Program-made: the position numbers and the translations under genes
Source: Alphaproteobacteria bacterium
Lineage (GTDB): Bacteria; Pseudomonadota; Alphaproteobacteria; Caulobacterales; Parvularculaceae
Direction: 5' to 3'
DNA: 64,000 nt
Assembly: GCA_030433215.1 (NCBI GenBank)
Contig: JAUIMC010000006.1
Location: 62,001-126,000, forward strand
Part shown: positions 7,828 through 17,346 of the stretch, piece by piece
Layout of the letters: every line of letters begins with the position of its first letter
Position numbering within the stretch: position 1 is the stretch's first letter
Notes under the pieces: generated by a model
What the model was told of the DNA's origin: nothing
Database searches by the model: none
The model's input: only the letters and a program-made list of their open reading frames with translations

Positions 7828-10800
7828 CTAGAACTGGACCTTAAGGCCGACATAGTAGCGGCGGCCGAGGAAGTCATAGATGCCGGTTTGAGCGACACCC
7901 ACCGTGCCGCCGGACAATTGGCCCGGTCCTGCTGCGGTGTTGACTTCGGTGAGCGGCGGATCGTTATCGAGCAGATTGTCGATACCGGCCCGCAGCACCA
8001 CATCCGGGGTGATTGCATAGGAACCGTTCAGGTTCACAATGTTGTGCGACGGCGCGCCCGTAAAGGCGGTGTCAGGATCGACCGAAGCGTTGATCGAGTC
8101 TGTCGGCGGCATGTGCTGCCACTGAACGCCGACCGTGACCGGACCGTTGCTGTAGCTGGCCGAAGTGAACGAACGCCATTTGTAGGCGGCGCCGGGGTTG
8201 ATCCCGCCCTCGCCGGCCGGCCCGAGCGTGCCGACATAATCGACCACGGGCAGAACGTCGAGCGTCGACGCTTCCATCGCCAGGAGGTAGTTCACGATGA
8301 CGTTGAGGTTGAACTGGCCGGGCACGCCCATGCCGACGTCTTCCAGATCAACGCCCCAGTTCGCGGTGATGTCGATGCCCGCTGTCTTGAACCGCACGTC
8401 GTTGGTGTATGTGGTCTGGATCAGCGTGATCGTGCCGAGAACCGGGTCGCGGGTAATCGCCTGACAGAACTCCGCGTTCGGATCGTAGCTGGCGTTAAAG
8501 ATCGGGTCGAAGCACTGGCGCTGGACCGTATCGGCGGTCTGAACGCCGATCGCGTCTTTAACTTTTATGTTGTAGTAGTCGACGCTGAGACGCGCGCCCG
8601 ACAACCAGGGGTTTTCGGACGGCGAGGAGAACACGGCGCCGACCGTCCAGGTGTCCGCCGTCTCCGGCGTCAGGCTGTCGTTGCCGACGCTGTTGGTGAA
8701 GACGAAGGCTGCGCCGCCCGACTGGTTCTGCGGGTTGGCGTAGAAGCCGGTGGCCCCGGCCGTCGTGCCGATGAGAGAGCGGCAGAGCGCCTCCACCTGC
8801 GCGGCGTCGGAGTTGGTCGCCGGGTTCGCCGAGTAAGAGCTCGTATTGCCGGTGGCGCACGGGTCGCCAGCGGCCGCGACGCCGAAGGTCTGCTGCGGCG
8901 CCTGGAAGAGCTCCGCGATGTTCGGCGAACGCGTGGCGCGGTTATACCCGCCCCGCAGACGCATGAAGTCCGTCACTTCCCAATCAGCCAGGAACTTGTA
9001 AGTCCAGTCCCCGCCGGTCGTGTTGTAATCGGAATAACGCGCGCCGAGTTCAAGATTGAACTGCTGCACCATCGGCATATCCGACAGCACCGGCACGAGA
9101 ACTTCCGCGTAGCCTTCCACGGTCTCGATCTCGCCTTCCGAGTTGCCGCTCGGATAGATGCCGATCGCCTGATCGAGGAAGGAGCGGCCTTGCGTCGTCA
9201 GCGTGTCGTTCGAGAATTCGAACTTCAGGCGGCGATAGTCGGCGCCGGCCGCGAATTGCAGCTCACCGGCGGGAAGGTCGACGAGACCGCCCGTGACCGT
9301 GCCCTCGACGATGCTCTGGGTGATGTCGCTGGAGTTGCGCAAATCGGCGGCGATCGCCTCTTTACAGTCATCGGTGATGGTGCCCGTGGTGTACGGATTA
9401 AGACCGGACGTACAGGTGCCCGTGGCGCCCCCGAAGCCCTGAAGCAGCTGGTTGCCGCGCAGGGAGAAGTTCCGGCCGTAGTTCGGCGCGGTCATGACGG
9501 CGCGATGGCGCTGCAGCGAGGCGACGCCGGTGATCAGCGAGTTCACGCGCGTCTGGCCGTGGGAGCCGTAGACTTCCCAGTCCCAGCCGAGAGAGGGCAG
9601 CGTGCCCTGGAAACCGGCCAGCGCCTGGAAGGTGAAGTTGTCGGTTTCAGAGACGCGGTTGCCGAGATAGTCGAGATAGGTGCCGAGCCGGTAAGGGCTG
9701 TTCGCCAGGCTCGGGCCTGTCCCGTCGGGAATGGCCGTCCGGCTGTCGAGAAGAAGCGCCAGTTCGTCCGGAACCGGGAACACTTCCGAGTTCGTACAGC
9801 CGCCCATGGGATCGCAGTCGAGCCCGTAAAGGCCGCCCGCGAGATAGTCCGCATGGGTCGTGGTGCCGTCGTCGTTCAGCGAGGACGGAATGCCGAGATC
9901 GGGATTGCCTTCATAGAGGTCGTCGCCATAAGGAACGACGGTGCCCCAGTTGTTGCCCGCCGGCGAGGCCTGCTGGATGGTGCGCGCGCTCGACCGGGCG
10001 AAGTAGCCCTGGGTGTAGAACGTGATATTGTCCGTCAGCTCGTATTCGCTGCTGCCGAAGAAGTTCCAGCGATCAAGCGGCAGCGCCGCAAGCTCGTCGA
10101 CAAAGTTCATGCCGATGACGCCGTTCGACTGGGTGAAATACTCCACGCCGTCGATCTCGCCGGGGAACTTGTAGGCGCCGCCCGTATTGACGCCCGCGAA
10201 CAGGCCGATGCCCGAGAAGGCTTCGGCGTTGGCGGGGTTGCTGCCCGTCGGGAAGAAGGCGATGTCGCCGACAACGTTCAGGATCGAGCCGGGCGCGGCT
10301 TCCGGAAACACCGTCGCGAGAGCGGCGTTGGTGGGGAAGCCGTCTCCGGCGCCGCCGATGCCGTAAAGCGGGAACGGCGGGAAGAACTGGACGCCGCCGA
10401 CATCCGGGCTCGACCAGGAGTCGATAAAGGCGTCGCGGTTGCGCCGGTAGGCGGCTTTGCGGTCGTAATATTCCATGCCAAACATCACATTGCCGCGGCC
10501 GTCGTCAAAATTCGCGCCGGTCAGGACGCTGACATTGAACTCGTCGCCGTCGCCGGCTTCGGTCGTCGAATATTGCGTGTCGAAGTCGAGGCCCTGGAAG
10601 TCGTCCTTCAGGATGAAGTTGACGACGCCCGCGACCGCGTCCGCACCGTAAGTCGCCGAGGCGCCGCCGGTGATGATCTCAACCCGCTCGATGGCCGCAG
10701 CCGGAAGCGCGTTGATGTCAAAGACGCCGCGCGCGTTGGCCGGCGTTGCGCGCCGTCCGTCGACAAGGGTCAGCGTGCGGTTGGCCCCGAGGCCGCGAAG

Positions 10801-11169
10801 CGCCACCGACGCCGTGCCCGGCGTTTCGGTCGAGGTCGGCTGGATGTCGCCGGCGTCGTAAGGCGTGTCGAGGGTCGAGGTGAACTGCGGCAGCTTGTTA
10901 AGCTGGGCTTCGATGGAGGTGGTGGAGGTATTCTCGAACAGGTCCTCCTCGACGGTCACGATCGGGCTTGTGGCCTGATAGTCGCGCCGCGCGATGCGAG
11001 AACCCGTCACGACGACCGTGTCGCGGGTTTCCGTCGACAGTTCCTGATCCGGAACCGTTTCCACTTCCTGGGCGGCCGCGGGCGCGGAAAGCGCCATCGC
11101 CCCCAGGGATGCGCCGAGGAGAATAGATCCCCGCCGGCTTAAAGTTGAACTCAAGTAATTGGCTTTCAT
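7828..11169 (-). CDS. TonB-dependent receptor (large)
   Basis: 1113-residue outer-membrane receptor. Signal peptide about residues 1-33 (ending SAPAAAQ), then a TonB-box-like TRDTVVVTGSRI, then the plug domain with LNKLPQF, VALRGLGANRTLTLVDGRR, ERVEIITGGASATYGADAVAGVVNFILK, and a long 22-stranded-type barrel ending in the aromatic C-terminus YVGLKVQF required for BAM insertion. The plug phrasing (RGLGANRTLTLVDGRR, GASATYGADAVAGVVN) is that of proteobacterial receptors for sugars, peptides or plant compounds rather than siderophores. GGGAAGGGA precedes the ATG. It stands alone: 893 bp separate it from the upstream gene and a terminator follows it. Confidence 0.93.
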   Translation of the reverse strand: MKANYLSSTLSRRGSILLGASLGAMALSAPAAAQEVETVPDQELSTETRDTVVVTGSRIARRDYQATSPIVTVEEDLFENTSTTSIEAQLNKLPQFTSTLDTPYDAGDIQPTSTETPGTASVALRGLGANRTLTLVDGRRATPANARGVFDINALPAAAIERVEIITGGASATYGADAVAGVVNFILKDDFQGLDFDTQYSTTEAGDGDEFNVSVLTGANFDDGRGNVMFGMEYYDRKAAYRRNRDAFIDSWSSPDVGGVQFFPPFPLYGIGGAGDGFPTNAALATVFPEAAPGSILNVVGDIAFFPTGSNPANAEAFSGIGLFAGVNTGGAYKFPGEIDGVEYFTQSNGVIGMNFVDELAALPLDRWNFFGSSEYELTDNITFYTQGYFARSSARTIQQASPAGNNWGTVVPYGDDLYEGNPDLGIPSSLNDDGTTTHADYLAGGLYGLDCDPMGGCTNSEVFPVPDELALLLDSRTAIPDGTGPSLANSPYRLGTYLDYLGNRVSETDNFTFQALAGFQGTLPSLGWDWEVYGSHGQTRVNSLITGVASLQRHRAVMTAPNYGRNFSLRGNQLLQGFGGATGTCTSGLNPYTTGTITDDCKEAIAADLRNSSDITQSIVEGTVTGGLVDLPAGELQFAAGADYRRLKFEFSNDTLTTQGRSFLDQAIGIYPSGNSEGEIETVEGYAEVLVPVLSDMPMVQQFNLELGARYSDYNTTGGDWTYKFLADWEVTDFMRLRGGYNRATRSPNIAELFQAPQQTFGVAAAGDPCATGNTSSYSANPATNSDAAQVEALCRSLIGTTAGATGFYANPQNQSGGAAFVFTNSVGNDSLTPETADTWTVGAVFSSPSENPWLSGARLSVDYYNIKVKDAIGVQTADTVQRQCFDPIFNASYDPNAEFCQAITRDPVLGTITLIQTTYTNDVRFKTAGIDITANWGVDLEDVGMGVPGQFNLNVIVNYLLAMEASTLDVLPVVDYVGTLGPAGEGGINPGAAYKWRSFTSASYSNGPVTVGVQWQHMPPTDSINASVDPDTAFTGAPSHNIVNLNGSYAITPDVVLRAGIDNLLDNDPPLTEVNTAAGPGQLSGGTVGVAQTGIYDFLGRRYYVGLKVQF

Positions 11170-12062
11170 GATTCCCTTCCCTTCTTTGAGATCAGTTGGT
11201 TAACGCCTTTGTTTATTTTTATCCTTTATAATTCCTTACCAAGACTGGGCGGAGCGGTGTCTGGACAAGGAAGAAATAGCCGCCGCGCAGCGCGGCGCGA
11301 TCGGGCGCGCAGAAGCCTTCCGGTTGCGCCGGCCCGGATGCGGTGAGAAACATCTGGAGCGCTGACGGCGGCCTGACTCTGCGAAGAGATTGGCCGACCG
11401 GACATCCCGACTTTTTCCAACATGACGAGCACCGGACGCTCCAAAACTTTCGCCCGCCGCTGCCGAAACAGCCGCCGCGGGAACGCAAAACCCTTAGCCC
11501 GGGGCGCTGTGCAACGCCTCATCATTAGAGAAATCCCCCCGGACTCCTTGAGTATCATGACTTGCTTTCAACACGCCTTCAATAATGATTCCGGAAGTGC
11601 GCGCCGCGCATCCGCGCATCGCCGAGGCAAAATTCTCCGTGCGCAGAATATTAACGCGGAGTAAACATTTTTTTGGATGTAGCGTCATTGCAACAACGGC
11701 TTCGCGTATGCGGCAAATATTATTGCGTCGCAGCATCATTTCTGCGGCTGATTCAACTCCTTGAAGATCAACGCAAAATGGCTGAGTGACGGCGCCATCG
11801 CGAAAACCCGGCGCGCCGGTTTTGAGCAAGGACTGTTTTAATTATCATTTTCACCGTGACCGGCTTGCAGCATGTTTTGCGCAATCTACATTCGTAACCG
11901 TCACATTCAGGAAGGATTCGAGTTCGCCTTTTGTCGAAATTGACTTCCGCGCGGGGCGGATGTGAAATGCGCGAAAAGACGGGCCCAACGTACAAAACGC
12001 ATGATTGGTCCTAGGAATGATCCTGTTATAAGCCCGTCGCAACTGACCTAGAATGCTATTTC
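11170..12062. other. 893-bp gene-poor gap between two TonB receptor genes
   Basis: No convincing gene on either strand. The stretch from about 11560 to 12060 is visibly more AT-rich than the rest of the window (for example AATAATGATTCC, AAATATTATTGC, TTTTAATTATCATTTTC). It must contain the promoter of the receptor starting at 11169 and the end of the upstream receptor transcript. I see no tRNA, no intact transposase and no clear terminator. A small RNA or remnant gene cannot be excluded. Confidence 0.5.
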
Positions 12063-14171
12063 TCAGAATCGGTAGCGCACGCCGCCATAGACAGACGCGC
12101 CGACGCCCGGCGTGTAAATGCGCCCGTCCGAAAGCTCCTGCGACAGCACCGGCGTCAGACCACCGGCGTAAGCTTCGTCGGTGAGATTCTCGCCCGACGC
12201 GTAAATCTCCAGATTGTCGCCCATGCGGTAGCCGGCGCTGAAGCCGACGACCGTATAGCCCGGCGCGGAGACCTCGTTTTCGTGATCGGCGTAATAAGCG
12301 CCCGCCCCAAGCTCCACATTCACGCCCGCGAACCACTTGTCGCCCGCGCTGTAGCGCAGCTCGCCGCGATAGACATGCTGGGGCAAGCCGGCCATGCGGT
12401 TGCCGTCCAGACCGCGAAAGCCGGAATCGACGAACCGGAAATTGTTGTAGTTGTAGACATTGCGCAGGGTCAGCGCGTTGCCGGACCGGGAAAAGGAGCC
12501 GGGGAAGAAATTGATGTCGAGCCCCGCCTCGATGCCCTTGTGGCTGGTCTTGTCGATATTCACGAGCGCGTCGCCGAAGCCGTTGGTTTCCGGCTCCTCG
12601 ACATTGATGATCTCGCCTTCGATCGAGGTCCTGAAATAGGCGATGTCCCAGCCGACCCAGTCATTGACCCGGCCTCTCAGCCCCGCCTCATAGGAAAAGG
12701 AGTCCTGCTCTTCGAGGCCGATGATGTCTTCCGGGTCGCCGGAAACGATCTCCCCGAAGGAAGGCGGCTCATAGCTGCGCGCGGCGTTGGCGAAGACCTG
12801 GACGGCTTTCACGAGCTGATAGGTGACGCCGCCGCGGGCGGCGACGCCGGTATAGTCAGCGACGTCGGGGTCGCCGTCGACGGTCAGCGAGCGCTCGACC
12901 TTGATGAATTTGGCGCCGATATCGACCACCAGCTTGCTGACCGGGCTGATCGCCGCCTCGACAAAGCCCGTAATCCTTTTCGACTTCTGGATCGTCGCGG
13001 CCGTGAGGTCGCCCTTGTCGCCCTCGAGATTCTCATACCAGTCAACGTCTTTCGAGCCCGACCCGTAGGTCCCGCCAAGGCGCAGATCTGTATCGAAGAT
13101 CCAGAGCCGGACTTTCCGGCGGGCCGACAGATTGACGCCCCATTCGGCGCCGCTCTCATCAAGGACGCCCGCGAAATCGATCTGGGGCGCGACGACCTCG
13201 CGGCGCAGATAGTGACCGCCGCCTTCAAAACCGACCCCGAAAATCTCGAAATTGGTGACATTGGCGACGCGCGCCGTGGTCAGTTCGCGGCCGAGATCGC
13301 TGTCGCCGGCGCTGCCGGCGAATTCGATGATCGGACCGCCGGGGAACAGCGGGCCCAGCGTGATCGCCGGCATGTCCTGGGAAATATCGTCTTCAAGCTG
13401 CGCCTCGTTGAGGCCGCCGGCATACTCGTCGTCGCTGCGCGAAGCGTCCAGGTAAAAGCGCGTGCTGAAAACGGACGAGGCCACATAGCCGATATTGCCG
13501 CTGAACAGCGCGTCGATGCGCTGGTTGTTGTCGCGAAAGCCGTCTTCGTAACGCCCGGTCAGGCTGGCGAAATAGTCGAACGCGCCGGCGACCGCCGCGA
13601 TTTCCGCATGGGCCTGGCCGCCGAGTTTTCCTTCGACCGTCGCGCCCGCGTCGAAACGCGCGGCGAAGGGCGCACGCGCCGTACGGCCGGTGGGCGAGAT
13701 GAAATTGACGGCGCCGCCGAGATTGTCGCCGACGAACTTCAGATCGCCGCCGCCGCCGCGAAACACATTCACCTCGGAAACAGCGAGCAGGTCGACTTCG
13801 GCGAGATTCGTATCGCCGTGAATGTCGGTCAACGGCGCGCCGTCGCGAAAGACGTTCACCGTGGCGCGCTGGGCGCGGTTGCCCATGCTGAAGCCGCGGA
13901 TGACGATGCGCGGTTCGGCGATGTCGAGCTTGTTGATGGAAACGCCCGGCGCGAAGAAGAAGGCGTCGCCGGCGTCATTGGCGTAATTGTCGGCGTAATC
14001 ATTGGCGTCGATCGCCGCCGCCGCCCCCGGCTTTTCCCACAGCCGCATGGTTTCGAGCGGCCGGTCCCGCAACAGGCCCGGCGGCGAAACGAAGACGCCA
14101 TCCTGCGCTGCCGCAGCGGTCGCAAGGCTGAGCGCGGCTGCGCCCGCCATCAGCGCTGGTTTCATGATCAT
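12063..14171 (-). CDS. TonB-dependent receptor (702 aa)
   Basis: Signal peptide (MIMKPALMAGAAALSLATAA, cut near AAAQD), a plug domain with VSINKLDIAEPRIVIRG, VNVFRDGAPLTDIHGD and VNVFRGGGGDLKFVGDNLGGAVN, and a barrel ending YGGVRYRF. The late barrel has the TDEAYAGGLTPV region typical of FecA/ferric-citrate and catecholate-like folds, but ligand specificity is not readable. AGGGG stands six bases before the ATG at 14171. It follows the DUF1501 gene after 31 bp on the same strand, so it is probably the last gene of the DUF1800-DUF1501-receptor operon. A receptor of this kind next to those two genes suggests the three proteins handle one extracellular substrate. Confidence 0.92.
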   Translation of the reverse strand: MIMKPALMAGAAALSLATAAAAQDGVFVSPPGLLRDRPLETMRLWEKPGAAAAIDANDYADNYANDAGDAFFFAPGVSINKLDIAEPRIVIRGFSMGNRAQRATVNVFRDGAPLTDIHGDTNLAEVDLLAVSEVNVFRGGGGDLKFVGDNLGGAVNFISPTGRTARAPFAARFDAGATVEGKLGGQAHAEIAAVAGAFDYFASLTGRYEDGFRDNNQRIDALFSGNIGYVASSVFSTRFYLDASRSDDEYAGGLNEAQLEDDISQDMPAITLGPLFPGGPIIEFAGSAGDSDLGRELTTARVANVTNFEIFGVGFEGGGHYLRREVVAPQIDFAGVLDESGAEWGVNLSARRKVRLWIFDTDLRLGGTYGSGSKDVDWYENLEGDKGDLTAATIQKSKRITGFVEAAISPVSKLVVDIGAKFIKVERSLTVDGDPDVADYTGVAARGGVTYQLVKAVQVFANAARSYEPPSFGEIVSGDPEDIIGLEEQDSFSYEAGLRGRVNDWVGWDIAYFRTSIEGEIINVEEPETNGFGDALVNIDKTSHKGIEAGLDINFFPGSFSRSGNALTLRNVYNYNNFRFVDSGFRGLDGNRMAGLPQHVYRGELRYSAGDKWFAGVNVELGAGAYYADHENEVSAPGYTVVGFSAGYRMGDNLEIYASGENLTDEAYAGGLTPVLSQELSDGRIYTPGVGASVYGGVRYRF

Positions 14172-14202
14172 GCGTCGCCCCTATTCCCTCGCCTTCGGCG
14201 CG

Positions 14203-15621
14203 TTAAACCGCAACGCCGGTGAAAAGGCCGATGTCCCGCGTCGTGAAATTGCTTAAGCCCGGCAGCGCGTCGTCGAGCTCGGTGTCGTTAAGGCCGAACC
14301 AGCGCCCGAAGGTGGCTGCATATTGATCGACCGCCGTCGTCGGCACGAGGCGGCCGTTGCCCGCGTCCTGGTCATGCCCCAGCACCGGCTGCGGAAAGCC
14401 GCCATGCATGCGGTTGCCGGCAAGGCCGCCGCCGACGACCAGATGGTGAGCGCCCCAGCCATGGTCGGTGCCGTCGCGGTTGACGGTCAGGGTGCGGCCG
14501 AAATCCGACGCCGTGAACGCCGTCACGTCATTGCTGACGCCCATTTCCGTCGTCGCATCGTAAAAGGCGCGCATGGAGCTCGCGATCTCGGCATGGCGGG
14601 CGGGAATGGCGTTCGCCTGTCCCGAATGGCTGTCGAAGCCGCCAATGCCCACAAAGAAGATCTGCCGGCTGACGCCGAGCACCGCGCGCTGCGCGATGAC
14701 GCGCGCCACCACCTGAAGCTGCTGGCCGAGACGGCTTTCCGGAAAGACCGTCGCAAACGGCGCCGGCGCATCGAAGGATTCGCTCAAAGTCCGGTTGGCG
14801 TCGATGGAACGCCCGACGGCGTTCACATAGTCGCGCTGCAAAATATTGGCGAGACTTTCGTTCTCGGCGCGCAGATGTGCCTCGTAAAGCGCCGGCAGCG
14901 CGTCGGAAGACAGATAGCTGTTGTTGTCGATGCCGCGAATGACGGCGGGGCCGTTGGAGCCGACTTCGAACTGCCCCGCCAGCTGTCCGGACAGGAAGAC
15001 CTGGTTGCCTGAGGTTGAAACCACCGTGAAGGTCGAGTCCGAATTGGCGTTGGCGGCGAGCATGACGTCAGCCAGGCGCCCGCCCCAGCCGAACCGCGCG
15101 CCTTCGGGCTGCGAGGCCATCCAGACGGACTGCTGGTCGTTATGGGAGAAGAGGCGCGGCGGCAGCGGCGCCGAGCGATTGCGGAATTGCTCGCGCGTCA
15201 CCGGCACCACAAGCGGCCCGACATTGGAGACGACGGAACAGGCGCCGTCGTCCATCAACTCGTGCAAGGGACCGAGCTCCGGCGGCAGGGCGAACTCGCG
15301 CCCGCCGAAATCCGCGGCGTTCGCCAGGGCCATCGGCAACAGGCGGTCTCGCGCGCGCGTCGAGCCGCCATCGAGATCGTCATATCTGTCGAACAGCGAA
15401 CTGCGGATATCCGCATACTGATTGTAGTTCGCGGTGTCGTAGGGGATCACCGTGTCGTGGCAATCCATGCCGCCGAACAAGAACACGCAGACGAGCGCGC
15501 GATAGCCGCCGGTCTGGGCGGCGAAAGCATTGAAGCGCGCCAGATCGAGAGCGAAGCCGGCGCCCCCGGTCATGGAAAGCGCGGCCGCGGTTTTCAGAAA
15601 ATGCCGTCTTGAGGGATTCAT
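14203..15621 (-). CDS. DUF1501 family protein, Tat-exported
   Basis: 472 residues. The N-terminus MNPSRRHFLKTAAAL carries a twin-arginine motif (SRRHFLK) followed by a hydrophobic stretch, so it should be exported folded through Tat. DUF1501 proteins have an alkaline-phosphatase/sulfatase-like fold; visible here are LVCVFLFGGMDCHDTVIPYD near residue 40, FFVGIGGFDSHSGQ, TASDFGRTLTVNRDGTDHGWGAHHLVVGGGL and MHGGFP, the typical Asp/His clusters of the family. Biochemical role not established. AAGGGG precedes the ATG; only 15 bp separate it from the DUF1800 gene upstream, the usual partner of DUF1501 genes in many Gram-negative genomes. Confidence 0.9.
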   Translation of the reverse strand: MNPSRRHFLKTAAALSMTGGAGFALDLARFNAFAAQTGGYRALVCVFLFGGMDCHDTVIPYDTANYNQYADIRSSLFDRYDDLDGGSTRARDRLLPMALANAADFGGREFALPPELGPLHELMDDGACSVVSNVGPLVVPVTREQFRNRSAPLPPRLFSHNDQQSVWMASQPEGARFGWGGRLADVMLAANANSDSTFTVVSTSGNQVFLSGQLAGQFEVGSNGPAVIRGIDNNSYLSSDALPALYEAHLRAENESLANILQRDYVNAVGRSIDANRTLSESFDAPAPFATVFPESRLGQQLQVVARVIAQRAVLGVSRQIFFVGIGGFDSHSGQANAIPARHAEIASSMRAFYDATTEMGVSNDVTAFTASDFGRTLTVNRDGTDHGWGAHHLVVGGGLAGNRMHGGFPQPVLGHDQDAGNGRLVPTTAVDQYAATFGRWFGLNDTELDDALPGLSNFTTRDIGLFTGVAV

Positions 15622-15636
15622 GCGACGCCCCTTGAA

Positions 15637-17346
15637 TTAACGCTGAACGATGTAGTCGGCGGAGGTCATCATCATCAGGATGGCCGCCTCCACGCGGTTT
15701 TCCGGCTCGCCCCCGACGGAGCTCACGGCCTGAACGATCCGGTCGCGGCTTTCCGCCCTGAGCGAGCCATAGGTCAGAATGTCGTCGAGATGATCGACCA
15801 GCGCCCCGGGATTGTCCGCCAGCGCCAGTTCGGCCGAATAGTCCGGCACATAGCTTTCATCGGAAACGCGCTGGAGGATGAAGCCTTCCATGAAATTGGC
15901 GTAGCCGGTGATGCTCGACCCGGTGGTGATCTGCAACTCCGGCGCGACGAGCCCCGCCTCCGCCGTTTCGGAACCCGGCAGGACGAAGCCCGGCCGATAG
16001 AAATTGAAGACCGAAGGCGACCGGTAGGCCTGCTGGCCGAGCCGCGACGGCGCCGACGTGTTGCGCAAAATCCGGGCGTCGTCGGTGTCCGTCTCGTCGA
16101 CGCCGAACGCGCGCGCCCAATGGGTGAAGCGCAGGACCGGCTCGCGCAGCTTGCCGAAACTCGGATCGCTCATATTGGCGGGGTCGCGGGCTTCCGGATC
16201 GAGCAGGATCGCCGCCACCACCGCGCGCATGTCGCCGCGCACGCCGCTTCCGACAGAACTTCCGTCGGGCAACACATAGGCGCCGCTGCGGAAAACATTG
16301 GCGACGCGCCCGACATAGGCCGCGCTCGGATTGCTGGTTACGAGACGCTGAATGAGCTGGCGGGAAATGAAGGGCGGCGTGTTCGCGTGATTGTAGAGCG
16401 CGTCGAGCGCGAGGGAGATGCTCTGATCGCCCGGCGTATTCGCCGGAATGGTCGTGCCGAGAAAGCTTTTCGGCTCCGCCGAGTGATGCTGCTCAAACAT
16501 GACAAGCGGCAGATATTCGGACTCGAGCGTTTGCGCGTTGCCGAAGAAGCTGGTGCGCGCGGCCCAGCTCAGCCCGGTGAAAACCTTGGCCAGTTCGGTC
16601 ACGTCGTCATTGTCATAGGTCTCAATCGGATCGCCCATGCCGTCAAGCCGCGGCTCGCCGTTGGCGTCGAGCTCGAGGAGGCCGATCGTGAAAAGCTGCA
16701 TCACCTCGCGGGCGTAGTTCTCGTCGGGAACCACTTCGCCTTCCGCATCGGCTTTCTGATTTTGCAGATAGGTGAGGTACATCGCCATGGCCGGACTGTA
16801 GGTGACGTTCTCAAGCGTCTGGCGGAAATTGCCGAACGCGCCCGCGGACATGATGTCCATATAGTTCGCCATCGCGATCGGATGATCCGCAAGCTGAGAG
16901 TCGGTGAACGACGCCACGAAAATCTGCGACAGCGAATAGCCGACGCGCTGACGCAACTGGTCGTCGCTGAGGATGGCGCGCGTCCAGAACGCTTCCGCGA
17001 GCGCATCCGGTCCGACGCCGCCGCCGGCGGCTTCCGCAATCAGCACGTCTTCAAGAATAGATTCCTGCGGCTTTGCGAATTCAGCGGTCAGCCAGGCCGA
17101 CACGCCCGACGCCGTCAGCGCTTCGATGTCCGCTTCGGAAGGGCCGAAGGTCGCCTGCGACAGGAAGCGCGAAGCTTCCTCCGTGGTCATCGCGCTCGAC
17201 GCCGGCGGCGGGGGCGGCGTATCCGCCGGCGCTTCGCCGTCATCGCCGGCGCCCGAACACGCCGCAAGCAGAAAGACCGCCGCCGAACATGCGGCGCTTT
17301 TCCGCGTCACCTTAAAAAGATTGCGCACACGCATCGTCTCGCCCAT
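15637..17346 (-). CDS. DUF1800 family lipoprotein
   Basis: About 569 residues from the ATG at 17346; a longer upstream in-frame reading (to 17583) lacks a signal sequence and overlaps the promoter region, and ATG 17334 is an alternative. The N-terminus is a lipoprotein signal with lipobox LAAC (Cys30). After a Pro-rich linker comes the DUF1800 core: ASRFLSQATFGPSEADIEAL, AFWTRAILSDDQLRQRVGYSLSQIFV (split over a helix), DENYAREVMQLFTIGLLEL, and the histidine-containing EQHHSAEPKSFLG. Function of the family is unknown, but it is regularly paired with DUF1501. Probably first gene of a three-gene operon ending with a TonB receptor. Confidence 0.9.
   Translation of the reverse strand: MGETMRVRNLFKVTRKSAACSAAVFLLAACSGAGDDGEAPADTPPPPPASSAMTTEEASRFLSQATFGPSEADIEALTASGVSAWLTAEFAKPQESILEDVLIAEAAGGGVGPDALAEAFWTRAILSDDQLRQRVGYSLSQIFVASFTDSQLADHPIAMANYMDIMSAGAFGNFRQTLENVTYSPAMAMYLTYLQNQKADAEGEVVPDENYAREVMQLFTIGLLELDANGEPRLDGMGDPIETYDNDDVTELAKVFTGLSWAARTSFFGNAQTLESEYLPLVMFEQHHSAEPKSFLGTTIPANTPGDQSISLALDALYNHANTPPFISRQLIQRLVTSNPSAAYVGRVANVFRSGAYVLPDGSSVGSGVRGDMRAVVAAILLDPEARDPANMSDPSFGKLREPVLRFTHWARAFGVDETDTDDARILRNTSAPSRLGQQAYRSPSVFNFYRPGFVLPGSETAEAGLVAPELQITTGSSITGYANFMEGFILQRVSDESYVPDYSAELALADNPGALVDHLDDILTYGSLRAESRDRIVQAVSSVGGEPENRVEAAILMMMTSADYIVQR

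Noticed and set aside
7816-11142. Very long open frame on the plus strand opposite the 1113-residue TonB receptor
   Set aside because: It is Arg/Val/Asp-rich, matches no family and mirrors the receptor's codon pattern. GC-rich codons leave the antisense frame open. The minus-strand reading has signal peptide, plug and barrel.
11494-11829. 111-codon frame in the receptor-receptor gap
   Set aside because: No ribosome site, unlikely composition and no recognisable fold; not supported as a gene.
12282-14222. Long plus-strand open frame opposite the 702-residue receptor
   Set aside because: Same antisense artefact; no ribosome site or domain, while the opposite strand encodes a complete receptor.
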